Origin: Engraulis encrasicolus
Lineage: Eukaryota; Chordata; Actinopteri; Clupeiformes; Engraulidae
Direction: 5' to 3'
DNA length: 64,000 bases
Assembly (NCBI RefSeq): GCF_034702125.1
Contig: NC_085872.1
Coordinates: 29,207,634 to 29,271,633 of the forward strand
Shown: positions 14,185-26,456 of the stretch, one piece after another
Layout: every line of letters begins with the position of its first letter
Position numbering within the stretch: position 1 is the first letter of the stretch
Translations under genes and position numbers: made by a program
Notes under the pieces: model-generated
Databases searched by the model: none
Told to the model about the DNA's origin: nothing
Seen by the model: only the letters and a program-made list of their open reading frames with translations

Positions 14185-15620
14185 CCCAGGTGAAAAAGTG
14201 GTTCAATTTAGTACAATAAAAGCACGACTGAAGTGTACTTAGCATGTTAAAAGCGCACTCACACTTTTTGTGCTAAGAAAAAGTATGTTTACAATATGCT
14301 TATTTAAAGTGTACTTAAAATTAGATATAATTAAGTTGCTCTCAAAGAAAGTACACTTTGCGAACCATACATAAAGTGCACTTAGAAGATGTTTGGCTAA
14401 AGTGTATTTAGAGGAATATACTAATAGTGTTCTAATAGTGAACTTACTAAAAGTGTATTTTTTAATAACATATTGCAATTGCACTTTTTTAAAGTGCACT
14501 TTGATTATACTTCACCCAAGTGACTTCGAAGTGTGATTTTCTATAGTGCGCTTTAAAGTAAATCACTTTAACATATTGGAAGTATACTTTTTCTAAGTGC
14601 ACTATGATTGTGCTTCATCCAAATATATTCAAAGTGTGCTTACACAAAGTGCATTTACCCATCATGCATCATCATGCATGTACCATCATGCAATGCACTT
14701 CTTGGAGCTAAATTTCTCAAACAGAAAGCCATTTACCTCTAGGAATATCTTTGGTTTGCATGAAAATATTACTCATTGTTATATTCTGCATTTATTGTAG
14801 GAGTTTTAACATTTTAAAGTGGTACACAAAAAATGGCCATGTTCCCACCGTCATTATGATGGTCACGTATATGTTCTGGTATATATAGACTCACACTTCT
14901 CATGACATCATGGTAAGAGGTAAGTTGGAACTAGTTGTTCAAACAAAGAATTAAGGGTCACCATTCGTGATCAATTCAAATGATCAACTGCAGGAAGGTG
15001 GAACAAGAATGAAGTAAAGTGAAATGTGTATCTGAAATCTCTGTAACAATGCAATGATTGTAAATGTCAGTCGTGCTAGGCATGCATACTGTATCACTAC
15101 TGTAACATGTGGCTGTGTGTAATGTACAAGCTCTGAGAACCAGCATGGATTGTAGTATTACATTTATATTATTCGTTGTACTTGGGAGTGTACTGTAAAT
15201 ATACTTCAAGCATACCTGTTATATATTTACAATACTTAATATGATATACTTTTTACATACTTAAAATGTTCCAATGTAGTCCAAAGAAGCGTGAAGTTAA
15301 TATACTTTTATTGTACTTCTAGTAACAATAAAATGTTATAGAAGTGTACTCAAGCACACTATTAATGCCATACGAATGCATGAAAAGCGTGTTTGGAGCA
15401 TACTTTCAAAAGTATGCTTGTAGTGCACTTAAAGTTGTCCAAAAGCGGTGCCAATTTAGCATCCTCAGTGTGCTGCAAGTGTGCTGAAGTACTGCTTTAG
15501 TAGTGCTTCAGCGCACTAATAGTGCAATGAAGCGCACTTTAAATTGCCGAAAATAGTACACTTTGTACTAAGTACGGTCAAAAAAAGTACACTTTAAGTA
15601 TATGGGTTTTTTCACCTGGG
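14185..15620. mobile_element. Non-autonomous TIR element built of AAAGTGTACTT-like subrepeats
   Basis: The left end reads CCCAGGTGAAAAA and the right end TTTTTTCACCTGGG, an inverted pair. The terminal 350-400 bp on each side is filled with diverged AAAGTGCACTT/AAGTGTACTT subrepeats in both orientations. The middle (about 14650-15200) is unrelated sequence. There is no transposase. A target duplication is not obvious, so the superfamily is unassigned. Confidence 0.75.
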
Positions 15621-15812
15621 TCATCTTGCAGCACCACCATCTGCTGGAAGCAAACTCTGAAACAGGCCTTCGTCCGATAGTGAACATTCAGCTACACACA
15701 GACAGCTGTGATGGACATTTCTTTGTCAAGCATGCCATTGACTTTTTCCCGACTCATCTGAGGCATCACAGCTTTTGTCAGCTCTGTCTGCTCTACCTTA
15801 GTCTGCCACACC

Positions 15813-16005
15813 CAGGGACAGATTAAGATTGCCTGGGCCCCCTAGGCGACAGGTTGCTGTGGGCCCCCTTGGAAGGTTCATTTCACGACTAAATTATATA
15901 GACAATGTCTTACAAAACTGGGAATTTTGGCCAATCGGGGGGCCCCCTGGCAGTGGGGGCCCCTAGGCTGCAGCCATATGTAGCCTGTGCATTAATCCGG
16001 TCTTG
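15813..16005. mobile_element. hAT-like MITE with 8-bp TSD GCCACACC
   Basis: The 193-bp element begins CAGGGACAGATTAAG and ends TTAATCCGGTCTTG, imperfect inverted ends. It is flanked by exact 8-bp direct repeats GCCACACC (15805-15812 and 16006-16013). The interior is rich in GGGCCCCC. An 8-bp TSD with CAG..CTG-like ends is the hAT signature. Confidence 0.8.
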
Positions 16006-16576
16006 GCCACACCCCTGTACTGAATGGCATCACTGCATCACTGAGCAAATGGTTTCTGGCTGAGATTTTAGATGCCGGTCATGAGAAATCGTGTACTAAT
16101 GCAAGATAGTAGCCCCATAATGCCTGCAGTTCCACCAGTGGAACGCTGTAATAGTATCGGTTATTGAATAGTTAACTACCATAGTACTACACTACTATGA
16201 CATAACACAGCACCTTCAGTAATGCCCTGTGACCATTCTGGTGACAGCAAACTTTTAATGCTGTGCTTTAACAGGATATGCTGGTATGCTCACTTAGGGT
16301 GTCACACTTCATAGGACATCCATATTTAATATATGTTGTTTATGCTTTATATTACTCACATTGCTACGTGTACATTTAGCATCTTTGTTTTAACTGTGTC
16401 AAAAACAGGACTCATGAAGGCTTTTGTGAATGACCAATGGGAATGTAGAGAAGGAATTACTGGGTCAGTGAGAGTAGAAAATGATCCAAAGGGTGAGCAT
16501 TGTGCTCCAAGACATCAGGTGTCCATCAATTTTGGTGAAAACATAAATTAGCATGGGAGGGACCATTGTATGGTTA

Positions 16577-17340
16577 AAGGTACACTGTGCAGGAAATGGT
16601 CAAAAAGGGTACTGCAACTATGCTGCTCATTGAAACTGGGCTGCCTATTGCCAAATTTGATCTTTTCATGAAAGTTTACTAAGTAATAAACTAATATTTT
16701 CTAGTATGGCCAAAGAACAGTCATTTTTGCAGCTAAAAAAATCCATTTCTGGAAATTCTAAATGGTGGACTATGGAGAAGAGCCCTCTTTTCATGTATGA
16801 AAAGTGCAGTTTTATCCAGTCATAATGAATACTTAGAATTTGATGGTGGTGGTAAGTAGGGCTGGGTATTGCAGCTATGTTCCTGTATCGATTCGATTTC
16901 GATTCTGAGGGTTTTGAATCGATTAATCACGATTCGATTCGATTCGATTCGATTCAATTCGATTCACTCCGAATCGATTCAATCCGTTCCCTTTTTGGTG
17001 CAAGGATTTCCCCCAAAAGATGCTGTTGCCTATTTTTATATAAAAATGTCAAAGGGCTGTGGCTTGACAGTGTTAACAGATTGCTAATTTGTAATAAGTA
17101 GGCCTAGGCCTAATTGACTAATACCTACTGGGTATTTTCCATAGACCTAAATGAAACAAAAATAACAAAAAGAAAAAGAGCAAAAAAATCGATTTTGTGC
17201 CCTGTGAATCGATTATGTGAATTTTAAATGATATCGATCGATTATCGATTGAATCGATTATTTTACCCAGCCCTAGTGGTAAGTATTCATGAAAATGGTA
17301 ACATTAGTGAATGGGTAACATGAATTCTGGAAATAAACAA
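16577..17340. mobile_element. Non-autonomous DNA element (GGTACACTGTGCAGGAAATGG family), disrupted
   Basis: This starts with GGTACACTGTGCAGGAAATGG after TTAAA and shares long internal stretches with copies at about 31617-33616 and 52758-52970, including CATTTTGAATTTCCAGAAAT-type and TTCATTATGACTGG-type wording. The element is split by the hAT-like insertion at 16857-17275. After it, the outer arm resumes with sequence matching the other copies (STATTCATGAAAA, AACATTAGTGAATGGG). Confidence 0.7.
16857..17275. mobile_element. hAT-like MITE with 8-bp TSD GTGGTAAG
   Basis: This 419-bp element has exact 12-bp inverted ends, TAGGGCTGGGTA and TACCCAGCCCTA, and exact 8-bp TSDs GTGGTAAG (16849-16856, 17276-17283). 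Its subterminal regions are arrays of GATTC/ATCGATT repeats. It is inserted inside an older DNA element. Confidence 0.9.
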
Positions 17341-17586
17341 CTAAAAATCTTACTTCTGAAGGAGCCCAGATGGCCAAACACAACTTCATAAACTTGCATA
17401 AAATAAAATGAGCATGGAGCAGTGTGTGGCATTTTCATTTTGTGATAATATTTAGGTCAGTGAGAACAACAATAGCAGCCTGAAATGCATGGCGATCGGC
17501 TAGGAGTATGATTTACTTGTGACCGGATGAACTTGTCTGATTTGAGTGTGGACTTTGACCTCATGTAGTAGACAGAGCTCAGTTAA

Positions 17587-19301
17587 CCCTCCTGTTACCC
17601 TCAAATTTTGGAACATCTGTGATCCTTGAGGTCAATTTGACCTCAACCACTTAAATGTCTACAAAACCAGTAGAAAACAACACTTTGGCACATGTTTATG
17701 TCTCAGATATGTATTATTTCTCTTTTGGTGACATAAAAAGTTCTTTAAATATATACTAGCAGCACCCCCACACATAGCCCACACACCAAAAAAACGTAAT
17801 CTATGACTAGGCGAAAAATAGAAAAAATAGCAATAAAATGTCATTAATTGGTCTAAAAACAGATGGACACATATTATTGAAATTTTAGTGGCTCCATATA
17901 CTCCCTAAATATGCAATTCTATTACTTATAACATTTGAAAATAAAAAACAATTTTGATTATCATGGATATTATCTATCTATTACCATATGGGTCAATTTG
18001 ACTCTAAAAGAAATAGACATATTCCCAAACATTCAGAAGATTTTTTAAGTCCAACATTCATTTTCCTTGACTGTTTGAATGTGTATTTATAACACAAGTG
18101 TAATAGTTAGGTAAGAACATGGATACATTGCCAACCAAGAGTTTCGGGAACATCATAGAAAATCATTGTTTTCTACATTATTTCTATGCTTGAATTAGTG
18201 TGCACATAAGGAAAAAAGCATAAGGAGCGCAAAAAAGCATAAGCAAAAATGAGCATGTGCTCCTTGTAGACATATTACATGTTCATGGTGGTGGGGTAAT
18301 GTTTGAAGGAACAGGGCTAGCAGCTTGTATGTTTACTTCTATTCACTATGTATGCCCACTGGAGAACTTGTGGTATGGACGTCAATGTGTATGTCCTTCA
18401 CAAAAGTTACAGCTGTTGCTGTTCCTGCCTTCTCTATGTCAGGTAGCACCAGTTTATAACCAATGCTGCAGATAACTATGTCAATTTGGAACACCATACT
18501 GAACAGAGGAAAATAATAGCACCATTATGTCTCAACATAGCAACCAACCTTGAGAACGCATCCATCTAAAGAAGTACAACGGCTTGTCACTATCAGAACA
18601 GTCCATTTCAATATTTGGATCGCAATCATAAAGCTTCTCTTCAAATATACTGTACCATCACTTATAATTATGTATGCTGGGCACAGAACAGTCTGCACAG
18701 CAATGCTGACTATATGTGACCCATCTTGTATAGCGTTTGTGTGTAGTGGGAGGGTGCAAAAGTAGCTCCCAGGGTACAGTGCTGGGGGGGTTGCTGTGGT
18801 GGGTGCCATGATGGTGCTATAGGTACAAAAAGGTTCAGTTGGTGGATTTTTTTCAAAATGTCAATGCTGTAGTAGCCACCACTGTCCAAACTGTTGCCTT
18901 GAATTAGTTTTGGGCCTCCCCCATGTCATTAGTATTTTTTAGTTATCAGGGGCCAAACAAAAGCGAAATGTTCAGAAGAAACATGGCTGAATAGCTTATT
19001 TTCATGTATTTCACATTATCTAAACAGATTTTAACATTTATTTGCAAAATATGGATGCTCCATTTATGTTTTATACACTTGAAACAATTGGGGTCAAATT
19101 GACCCCAAGGAACACGGATGTAACCAAAATGTGTACAGCACTTAGGAAAAACATTTTTGTTGAAATTTCACTTTTTTCAAAATTTTCCCATCTATTTAGG
19201 AAAAGACATCAAAGATGAGGCAGAAGAAATATGTATTTCATGTATTTTTCAGGTGTTAAACATTGAAAGGGGTCAAACAGACCCCAAGGATAACAGGAGG
19301 G
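17587..19301. mobile_element. piggyBac-like non-autonomous element flanked by TTAA
   Basis: The element is 1715 bp long. Its ends are CCCTCCTGTTACCCT and GGATAACAGGAGGG, inverted, flanked by TTAA at 17583-17586 and 19302-19305. Palindromic GGTCAA..TTGACC motifs recur inside both ends (near 17630, 17992, 19092 and 19270). I find no transposase. TTAA targeting is the piggyBac hallmark. Confidence 0.82.
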
Positions 19302-19309
19302 TTAAGTGG

Positions 19310-20400
19310 AATACGCAACCTATACGTCCATATGTGTTCAACCTATACTGTTTGTTGAAAGGTCAATGAACCATGAGGAAATTACCTCGACTGAAAATTG
19401 GCGTCAGTGCATGGCAGGACACACTTGCTGCATGAAAATTAAATGACAGTCTGATTGTACTCAAGAGAGAGAAATGCTGAGCGCTCTCCTTTGTTGAATT
19501 AACTCCTATATGCCAGTGTACTTGATGTCAAAATACAAACGTCCCTTCCTCAAAACTTGTCTCTATGTAAGAGCTGCCTGACGTAGGCCTAATGACTACC
19601 AATTGTTGACAGTCTGATTGTTTTGTGTGTCATTTTGATCCACAACACAATAACCAGAATTGTGAAAAGAAGCAAGTTATTACCTTAGTTGTGAATACCC
19701 TTTCCCATTGCCAGAGTCAAATCCTGTCTACAGTATAAGTATATTTCTTTAACAACAACTACTACTACTACTAATACTACTACCAATACTACTACTGCTA
19801 CTAAGGAGTACTGCTAGCAGGGACAAGTTAGGATGATTCTAAGGACCTGGCATTGACATGGGCCCTTTGAAGTGTATTTATTTCATATTTTCGTAGTATT
19901 TCCTTTGGGCCCAGGATTTCTGGCGGCTCTCAATTCTGTACATTTTATACATGTTTTTGACAGCAGTGTGACCCAGTAGCACTATTCAAATGACAAGTCG
20001 TCTTATGCGCAGAAAAAAAGGAATTGGTCCATCAGATAGACACGAATGCTGAAACACATACCTCTCCATGGCGGATGGTGGCGGACGGGGATGTCCAAAC
20101 AATTCTTCCAGAGTGCCAAAGATTCTTCCTGTGTGCAAAGAATTCTTGCCGTGTGCAATCTTACAAGCTCAGAGCATCCACGGATGGCTTTCAGGCTGCA
20201 GTCCACAACTAAGGCTCCATAACAGAAGGAGGACTGAGACAATGGCTCATTTTCCTTCAAAACCCCTCACCACCAAGTACAGGGAGGGACATCCAGAGAA
20301 CCGACCACCGGCCAATAGCCCCATTGTTCTCACGGCTGTTCTATCATGGGTGTTCTTTCTAGGCTCTCCTGGTCCCACATTTCATCAGTCAAGACATCCC
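19310..20400. other. Gene-free stretch
   Basis: Only a short (ACT)n run near 19757-19803 stands out. Overlapping open frames near 20.0-20.45 kb on both strands have no recognisable features. Confidence 0.4.
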
Positions 20401-20412
20401 TATAACCACACA

Positions 20413-20640
20413 TCCATTACATTACATTACATTACACTTAGCTGACGATTTTATCCAAAGCAACTTATAGTTATTTCACAGGGTATTGGTTAAAGTCCCT
20501 GGAGCAATGTGGGGTTAAGTGCCTATAGATCAAAGGCACTTCAGCCATGGATGGAGGTGTAGGGAGAGGTAAGGGTGGGATTCGAACCTGCAACCTCAAG
20601 ACCACCTTAAGACCACCTCCCAAACTATTAGGCCACATCC
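20413..20640. repeat. tRNA-related short interspersed repeat
   Basis: An (ACATT)n lead is followed by CTTAGCTGACGATTTTATCC and a tail with GGGATTCGAACCTGC, a near-consensus tRNA B-box. I recognise this as a widespread teleost short repeat of SINE-like origin. It is not a functional tRNA: no cloverleaf was found. Confidence 0.65.
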
Positions 20641-21097
20641 ATTCAGTGTGAGCGAGGGTTCGGCGCACTACACTGCAGCTTTTGAGGCATAGTACTGCTC
20701 TTGGACTCTCACAATTGAGAATGCAAAGTATATACCATGCGTGCCCTGGCACTGCATTTTATTCATCAATCAATTTCAATCATTCGTTCGTTCATTTTTG
20801 GAAAGCATGGAAGTTTGATCACATTTAAAGAAAAAAACATGCATGTGTATGTCTTATGTCTGGAATAAATTTTCAAATTTTTTTCAGATGTGAAATTATT
20901 TGTACTTCCTTTTTGAGTAGTGTATGTTTTTTTCAAAAGCTATGTAATGGACTAACCGACACATTTATTTAGTATTTGAAATACTGAAGATACAGTCCCA
21001 CAACAGTAACATATAGCCTACAACACCATATCCTGTTTGGGAAAGGAGGTCCCTTGCACTCTAGCCTTCTTCGTGCTCGCAGTCTAGGACTGTAGTC

Positions 21098-21279
21098 AGT
21101 AGAAAACAAACTGGTCCACTTCAGAGAGACTGGGCCAAGGATGACTGGAGCACACAGGACGCACTGCGTCAAACCGTTAGTCATGCTTGCACCACAATGA
21201 AATAACAGAAACAAGTATCATGTGTGCTCTAGTCATCCTTGGCCCAGTCTCTCTGAAGTGGATTAGCTCGTTTTCTACT
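21098..21279. repeat. Fold-back repeat with 59-bp arms
   Basis: The arms 21098-21156 and 21221-21279 are inverted copies around a 64-bp spacer. The central 30 or so bases (CACTTCAGAGAGACTGGGCC and onward) match exactly; the outer part is diverged. Transcribed RNA could form a long hairpin. Confidence 0.8.
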
Positions 21280-21368
21280 ATATCCTGTTTGTTTACATTC
21301 TAGCTCAAAAAAGGCTGTTATTCTGGCTGTGTTTTGGTGTCTGTGAACTTCGCTGGAAAAAAAGATAT

Positions 21369-21373
21369 TTTTT

Positions 21374-21457
<84 letters not shown>

Positions 21458-21459
21458 TT
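21369..21459. repeat. (TTTC)n microsatellite
   Basis: About 22 tandem tetramers, pure for most of the length. Confidence 0.97.
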
Positions 21460-22001
21460 GTTTTAAAAAGTCTCCATTTTCCATGCGCAGTATTTCCCTG
21501 ACACACCATTCTGGTTTTACACTGAAACTTAAATCAGCAATGGAAATGTTATGTACATTTTACATACAGTAACTGTACCATGCTGCATAGAAATGTTTCT
21601 TAACAAAATTCCTGTTTAAAGAATTCCCCAAGAATTTGGATATTTTCCCAGGCATCACGTATTGTTAAACCAAATTACATAGAGTGGTGTAGGCATGGTC
21701 TGGGGTTAGGTTAGCACAGCAGCAAAATTTAGTGTTGTTACATGACAGAAATTTGTGCAAACAAAATAGACTGAGACACATTTCCAGGCACACAGCCCTT
21801 CCCTCTCTGCATTTTTATCTGTCTATTCCTGTCAGGGCTGCAGGGCTGCAGCTTTTGCTGGGCATGGGGCAGCAGGTTAAAGCATCTAAACTTTCTTTAG
21901 ATACGTATTGTACAAATAGACATTACATATTGCTACGGTATTATTAAAGGTCTGTGTGATTGTTTAAGCACTTGTGTATGTTGTCCCTCTATAACAAATA
22001 C

Positions 22002-22021
22002 TGCTACTACTACTACTACTA

Positions 22022-22061
<40 letters not shown>

Positions 22062-22072
22062 CACTACTACTG
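22002..22072. repeat. (TAC)n microsatellite
   Basis: About 23 trinucleotide units with two CAC/ACC interruptions. Confidence 0.95.
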
Positions 22073-22084
22073 AATGCTGAGAAT

Positions 22085-24860
22085 GTTGCTTTCTGACTAG
22101 ACTTTTGTTGTAACTTTAACACTTTAACCACTTTTGTGTACTAATATCCATGATTCTCGTTTAGTTTCTATTTCTTTTTACTATGTTCCTACAGCCAGTT
22201 TTACGAGGACATTTGGCAGAACAGCAGGAGGGAAACACAGGCAATGGCTCAACCAATCCGAGCTGGCATGTAGGTGGGTGAGGTATGTAAAAGTTTTACT
22301 ACCAGCCTAAGCTTTTCAAATGTTACCTTTGTGACTGAGTGTCTTATTTAAGATAAAAGAAGCTCTCTCACTATCTATCGATAGTTTCAAGGGATGTGCC
22401 AAAGCAAAGGCATTAGAGATCTTTGACATCTGAAACTTTTTGTGACCACCTCATTAGACGAGTAGTTATCCATTAGCCTGGCTTTCAGATCAAGCTTGTT
22501 ATCCATTCTTCCTGTTCCTGAAATGCATGCATGCCTGATGACTGGCCCTCTGTGCTGTCCTGAATGTGTTTACAGTTACACTGATTTAAAAAAGATGGAA
22601 TAAATTGCATTACGATGAATTTAACCTTCAAGTTCAGGTGCCTAGAAGAAAATATACTTAAAGAAAAGGAAGAAAGGAGTCGCACACTGGAGCTGAATGC
22701 AGAATCAAAAACTGTATTAAACAAAGCCGAAAAAAGTAAATAAAACCGACAGACAGGGGACAAACGTTTCTGGTCTAGCTCATCAGTTCTCCCAGTTTGA
22801 AAGAAAATATACTTGCCAATAAATAAATGAGCAAAAGGCAACAACAGCTGTCGTAGGATCAATCTCCTCAAGGCTTTATAGTGACTGAGCCACGTAGTAT
22901 GTGCTATGCACGTCTCTGTGTCAGGTTTTATTTGATCTAACTTATTCATACACTCTGAATGCCTCTCTCTTTTAACACTGTCCCCTTGTAGGCCTATACT
23001 GCCCTACAAAGGCAATAACATTGAAAACACTGAAACTAAGAAAACTGCCTTCAAAGCCTTGGTATTAGGTTGGATATTGTAGTCACTGCAAACATGACAT
23101 AGTGACATCTCTAAAACTGGACACATTTGGATCGGCCGCTAGGGGCGTCTAGATTTGAAGGGTTTATTTGCAAAACGGTGTATCTCCATTTTGTAGAATG
23201 ATGGGAAATTTACATTTTTGTATTGGGTATTCCATTGAATTGCATTGCAAAATGCATTTTGTGTAGGTTAAAAAAGTATGCTGTTAAAGTATTTGAATGG
23301 TAAGAATTCACACATAGGTGATAGGCCCTCTGAACAGTCATTTCCAATAATAAAATGAAAACGTCAAAAAATGGAGATACACCGTTTTGCAAACCCTTTA
23401 TTTCTAGACTAGTAATGAAGACCATTTTCAGTCTAAACTCAAATTTGACTAAATACATGTATGTAGTTACTGCACTTTGCCTTTGTAGGGCAGTGCAGCA
23501 AATTTGACTAAAGCTGCAAACAACAGGCTACAGAAAAATAATAAAGCGCTCAATCTAGACGTTGCTATGGCGAGCATACCAGTGATGTGAAAACAGTTGT
23601 ATCCCAAGCCTTCTTTGGGAAGAGCTAACAAAAAGAAGTGAGTTAAATCGAACTATTGTAATCTTTTAACCGAGGACAAGTGTCTTTGGAAGCTGTGAGG
23701 AGACTCATTTCTACAACTACAACGTCAATTTGATCTTGCATGCCAAGTCTGCATCTGTACAGAATTGAACATGTAATGAAATCATAGTTGTATGGGGACA
23801 AAAGGCAGTGCAATGTTTGTCGCAGAACATTTGTTTTTCCAGGTGGTGAGGAGGTTGGCCAGTATAGAAGACATCTGAGACTATTATTATCATTATACTG
23901 GCTATGTAGAGCAGTTCAGTATAAAATGTGATATGAAGGTCCTACAAAACACACAGCTTGTGTTTTTTGTAAATCAGCTTTACAAATTACATTTGCCATT
24001 GCACCTGGGAGGTCAACTTGACCTGCTTAACAGTATAATGTGCCCAGTGCACCAAAATGTTAATCAGGGAATGCAACCTTGTCGAGATATTACTTCCCTT
24101 CCTGTTTGGTGACTTTGCCTCTGATCTAAAATTGTTGAATCTGGCTTGAGCCAAATTTGAAAAAAGGGCAATGACTAGAACAATTACGATGTATGCATGT
24201 CTACAGTATGAGGCACACACAGGTTCAGCACTTGACATAAAGCGTATATCAACATTCTTGACAGAGCATGAAGCATAATGCATTTTAGGGAATAGTTAAA
24301 ACACAATCTCACCCACCCAATAGCAGAAAGAGGTTAAAGGGAATGGATTTTATGATTTGAACATTTAAGAATTAATATAATAGTACACATTGTACATTAA
24401 TCAACCACAAGCTTTTATTCTCCACATGAATTGCTTACATAGTAAGTTGAAAAGGGAAAACAAAGTTGCAAAATCATTAATTGCATCGCTTTGGCATTCT
24501 TTACAGTGGTATAACGGTGTAATATCAATGTGCATATGTGTTGCATGCAGTTTTCTGTCAAATCTACCTGCATGCTTTGCAGTCAGAGAGGCATATCACT
24601 AAAATAGTTTACAGTAAAGTAATAGTAAGTAAAAATACAGGATAACTTTGCGAACAGTAAATATATCTGTAATCTGATATCTGTAAATAGCTTGTGAGTT
24701 AAGCGCGTTAAAAAAATCTATACAGACAACAAGATTATACCCTGGAAGCCATAGTATATTACATCAGTGGGTGTATCATAGTAAAAGGAGTTACAGTGTG
24801 ATTTCCAGTCATTAACAATTATTATCAATGCTAATCACAGCAAAACAATGCTGTTTTGCA
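22085..24860. other. Gene-free stretch downstream of cyp8b copy 1
   Basis: No exon was recognised. Around 22670-22800 there is wording (CAAACGTTTCTGGTC...CTCATCAG) resembling the short CGAAACGTTT/CATCAG retroposons seen elsewhere in the window. At about 23110-23490 two segments on a similar theme (TACACCGTTTTGCAAA and its inverse) form a loose inverted repeat. Part of this stretch is cyp8b 3'UTR. Confidence 0.45.
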
Positions 24861-24868
24861 ATGTGGGT

Positions 24869-26398
24869 TCAGAACTTGAGCCTGTATCTGAATGTAATAT
24901 CTTGTTTGGGCTGCATTGACCCAAATCCCCAACGTCGTACATCAATATCTGGGGTCTTCTCGTCAGGATTCTTCAACTCAAACTCAAAGTAGGAGAGCAT
25001 CAGGAACACAAACTGCTTCAGCTCATTGGTGGCAAAGAAACGGCCGGGACACATGGTCACACCTGCTCCCCAGGGCATGGTGTAATATTTCACTTTTTTC
25101 CCATTTTTGTAAAAATCTGTTTTTCTCTTCCCATCTGCTGTAAGGAAGCGGTTATATTTAAACATATTTGGCTCAGGGTGAACTTCTTCATCCATGTGCA
25201 CTGCAGAATAGGGGAAAAGCGCCACCCTGTCTCCCTCTCGAACATTATACTCACGGCCATCTGCCATCCTGATGTCCATGTCTTGCAGCACAGCACGAGT
25301 GAGGACGGGAGCTGCTGTGAGGCGTAAGGTCTCCTCCACAGCGCTGTCCAGGACCGGTGTCTTCATCAGCATGTCCCTTGTCAGGTCCACCAGGGGTCCT
25401 CCACGCTTGACCTCCTGCCCAGTCTCTTGAAGCACCTCTTCCACCTCAGCTCTTACGGCTTTCATGGCTTCAGGATGCTTCATTAGGAACATGAGCAGCC
25501 AGAAGGCAGAGGGTCCCGTGTTGCCTTGCGATGCCCAGAGCAGGAGGAACATGAAGCGGTCCTGCATGAACTCTTCCATTCCACGCTCAGCTCTCACTTG
25601 CTGTTGGTCAAAAACCCAGCCACTGATGTTGTCTCTGTTCAGCATTTTTTGCACTGACAGTGTATTCCAGAAGTGTTTCTTCAGACGCTCTACTTCTCTT
25701 TTCTGGCTGGGTCCCAGGACACCGTATGCCAGATCGGGGAACAGTTGGTCATACTTTCGGAATTCATAGAAGAGTTTTTCTGATTTGTGACGATCCTCCT
25801 CTTTGGCTTTCTCTTGGCTACCTGATGTGTCAACAGTCTCATTGCCAAACAATGCCAGATAGCCTGCTCTGAAAACAATGTTGTAGCTGTACTTGAAAAG
25901 TCCGTCTTCATGCCAGTCACATTGATTGTCTCCAGCACTGTGCAGCATTAGATTCTGGAGGTTGGCCATCATGGCTTGGGTCATCACAGCTAGACCATCA
26001 CCCATCAGGTGCTTGTTGCTGTACATTTGCATGTACTTATGATCGCCTTCCAGTCCACTGTATCCAAAAACTCTTCGAACAAGATGCTGGGCGAATTTAC
26101 TGAAGTCCAGTTTTGCCCTTGCCTCCTTCACCACTGAGCCAAGGGACAAAGGATCCATAATGAATGTGAAGTAAAAACCTCCCAGCAGCACGGTGAAAAT
26201 ATCTCCATGCTTCTCCTTCATTCTCTCCAAAAACTTTGCTGTATCTTTCCTGAACTCGAGAACGTGACCCAGCCATGGCAGTGGACCTTTATCAAGTGGA
26301 GGCTCTCCTTTACGGTGCCGGCGGAAAGCTCCCAGGAGGTACAGGCCACCTAACACTGAAAGAAAAAGAGCGAGCAAAACAGGCAGTATCAAGCCCAT
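24869..26398 (-). CDS. cyp8b1: Cytochrome P450 family 8 subfamily B, sterol 12-alpha-hydroxylase-like, copy 1
   Basis: This is a 509-residue, intronless ER-membrane P450. CYP8B enzymes add the 12-alpha hydroxyl in bile acid/bile alcohol synthesis, acting on 7-alpha-hydroxy-4-cholesten-3-one with NADPH-P450 reductase, mainly in liver. An N-terminal hydrophobic anchor spans about 3-23, followed by a basic RRHRKGEPP hinge. The I-helix reads WASQGNTGP (about 288-296), with Asn where most P450s have an acid, a trait shared by CYP7/CYP8. The ExxR is E356-T-L-R359. The heme loop PWGAGVTMCPG puts the ligand at C450, with Trp for the usual Phe, again CYP7/8-like. Start: ATG at 26398; an in-frame TTG 18 bases upstream is not a vertebrate start. 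Mammalian CYP8B1 is likewise intronless and about 500 residues. Zebrafish has several cyp8b paralogs, so which ortholog this is stays open. Confidence 0.94.
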   Translation of the reverse strand: MGLILPVLLALFLSVLGGLYLLGAFRRHRKGEPPLDKGPLPWLGHVLEFRKDTAKFLERMKEKHGDIFTVLLGGFYFTFIMDPLSLGSVVKEARAKLDFSKFAQHLVRRVFGYSGLEGDHKYMQMYSNKHLMGDGLAVMTQAMMANLQNLMLHSAGDNQCDWHEDGLFKYSYNIVFRAGYLALFGNETVDTSGSQEKAKEEDRHKSEKLFYEFRKYDQLFPDLAYGVLGPSQKREVERLKKHFWNTLSVQKMLNRDNISGWVFDQQQVRAERGMEEFMQDRFMFLLLWASQGNTGPSAFWLLMFLMKHPEAMKAVRAEVEEVLQETGQEVKRGGPLVDLTRDMLMKTPVLDSAVEETLRLTAAPVLTRAVLQDMDIRMADGREYNVREGDRVALFPYSAVHMDEEVHPEPNMFKYNRFLTADGKRKTDFYKNGKKVKYYTMPWGAGVTMCPGRFFATNELKQFVFLMLSYFEFELKNPDEKTPDIDVRRWGFGSMQPKQDITFRYRLKF

Positions 26399-26438
26399 GG
26401 CTGTTCTTTTGCTCAATTCCTGTGCTGCTCTGTGCTCT

Positions 26439-26456
26439 GGTCAAAGATTATTTAAA
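26439..26456 (-). promoter_or_regulatory. Candidate core promoter of cyp8b copy 1
   Basis: Minus-strand TTTAAATAA (26448-26456) lies about 50-58 bp upstream of the ATG, a TATA-like box. GGTCAAAG (26439-26446, plus strand) sits next to it and matches a nuclear-receptor/HNF4-type half site. The second copy has TATAAA at an almost identical distance, which supports the box; factor binding is inference. Confidence 0.45.

Noticed and set aside
22485..22949. 154-residue minus-strand open frame
   Set aside because: No domain; it crosses a CAAACGTTTCTGG-type repeat and lacks coding signs.
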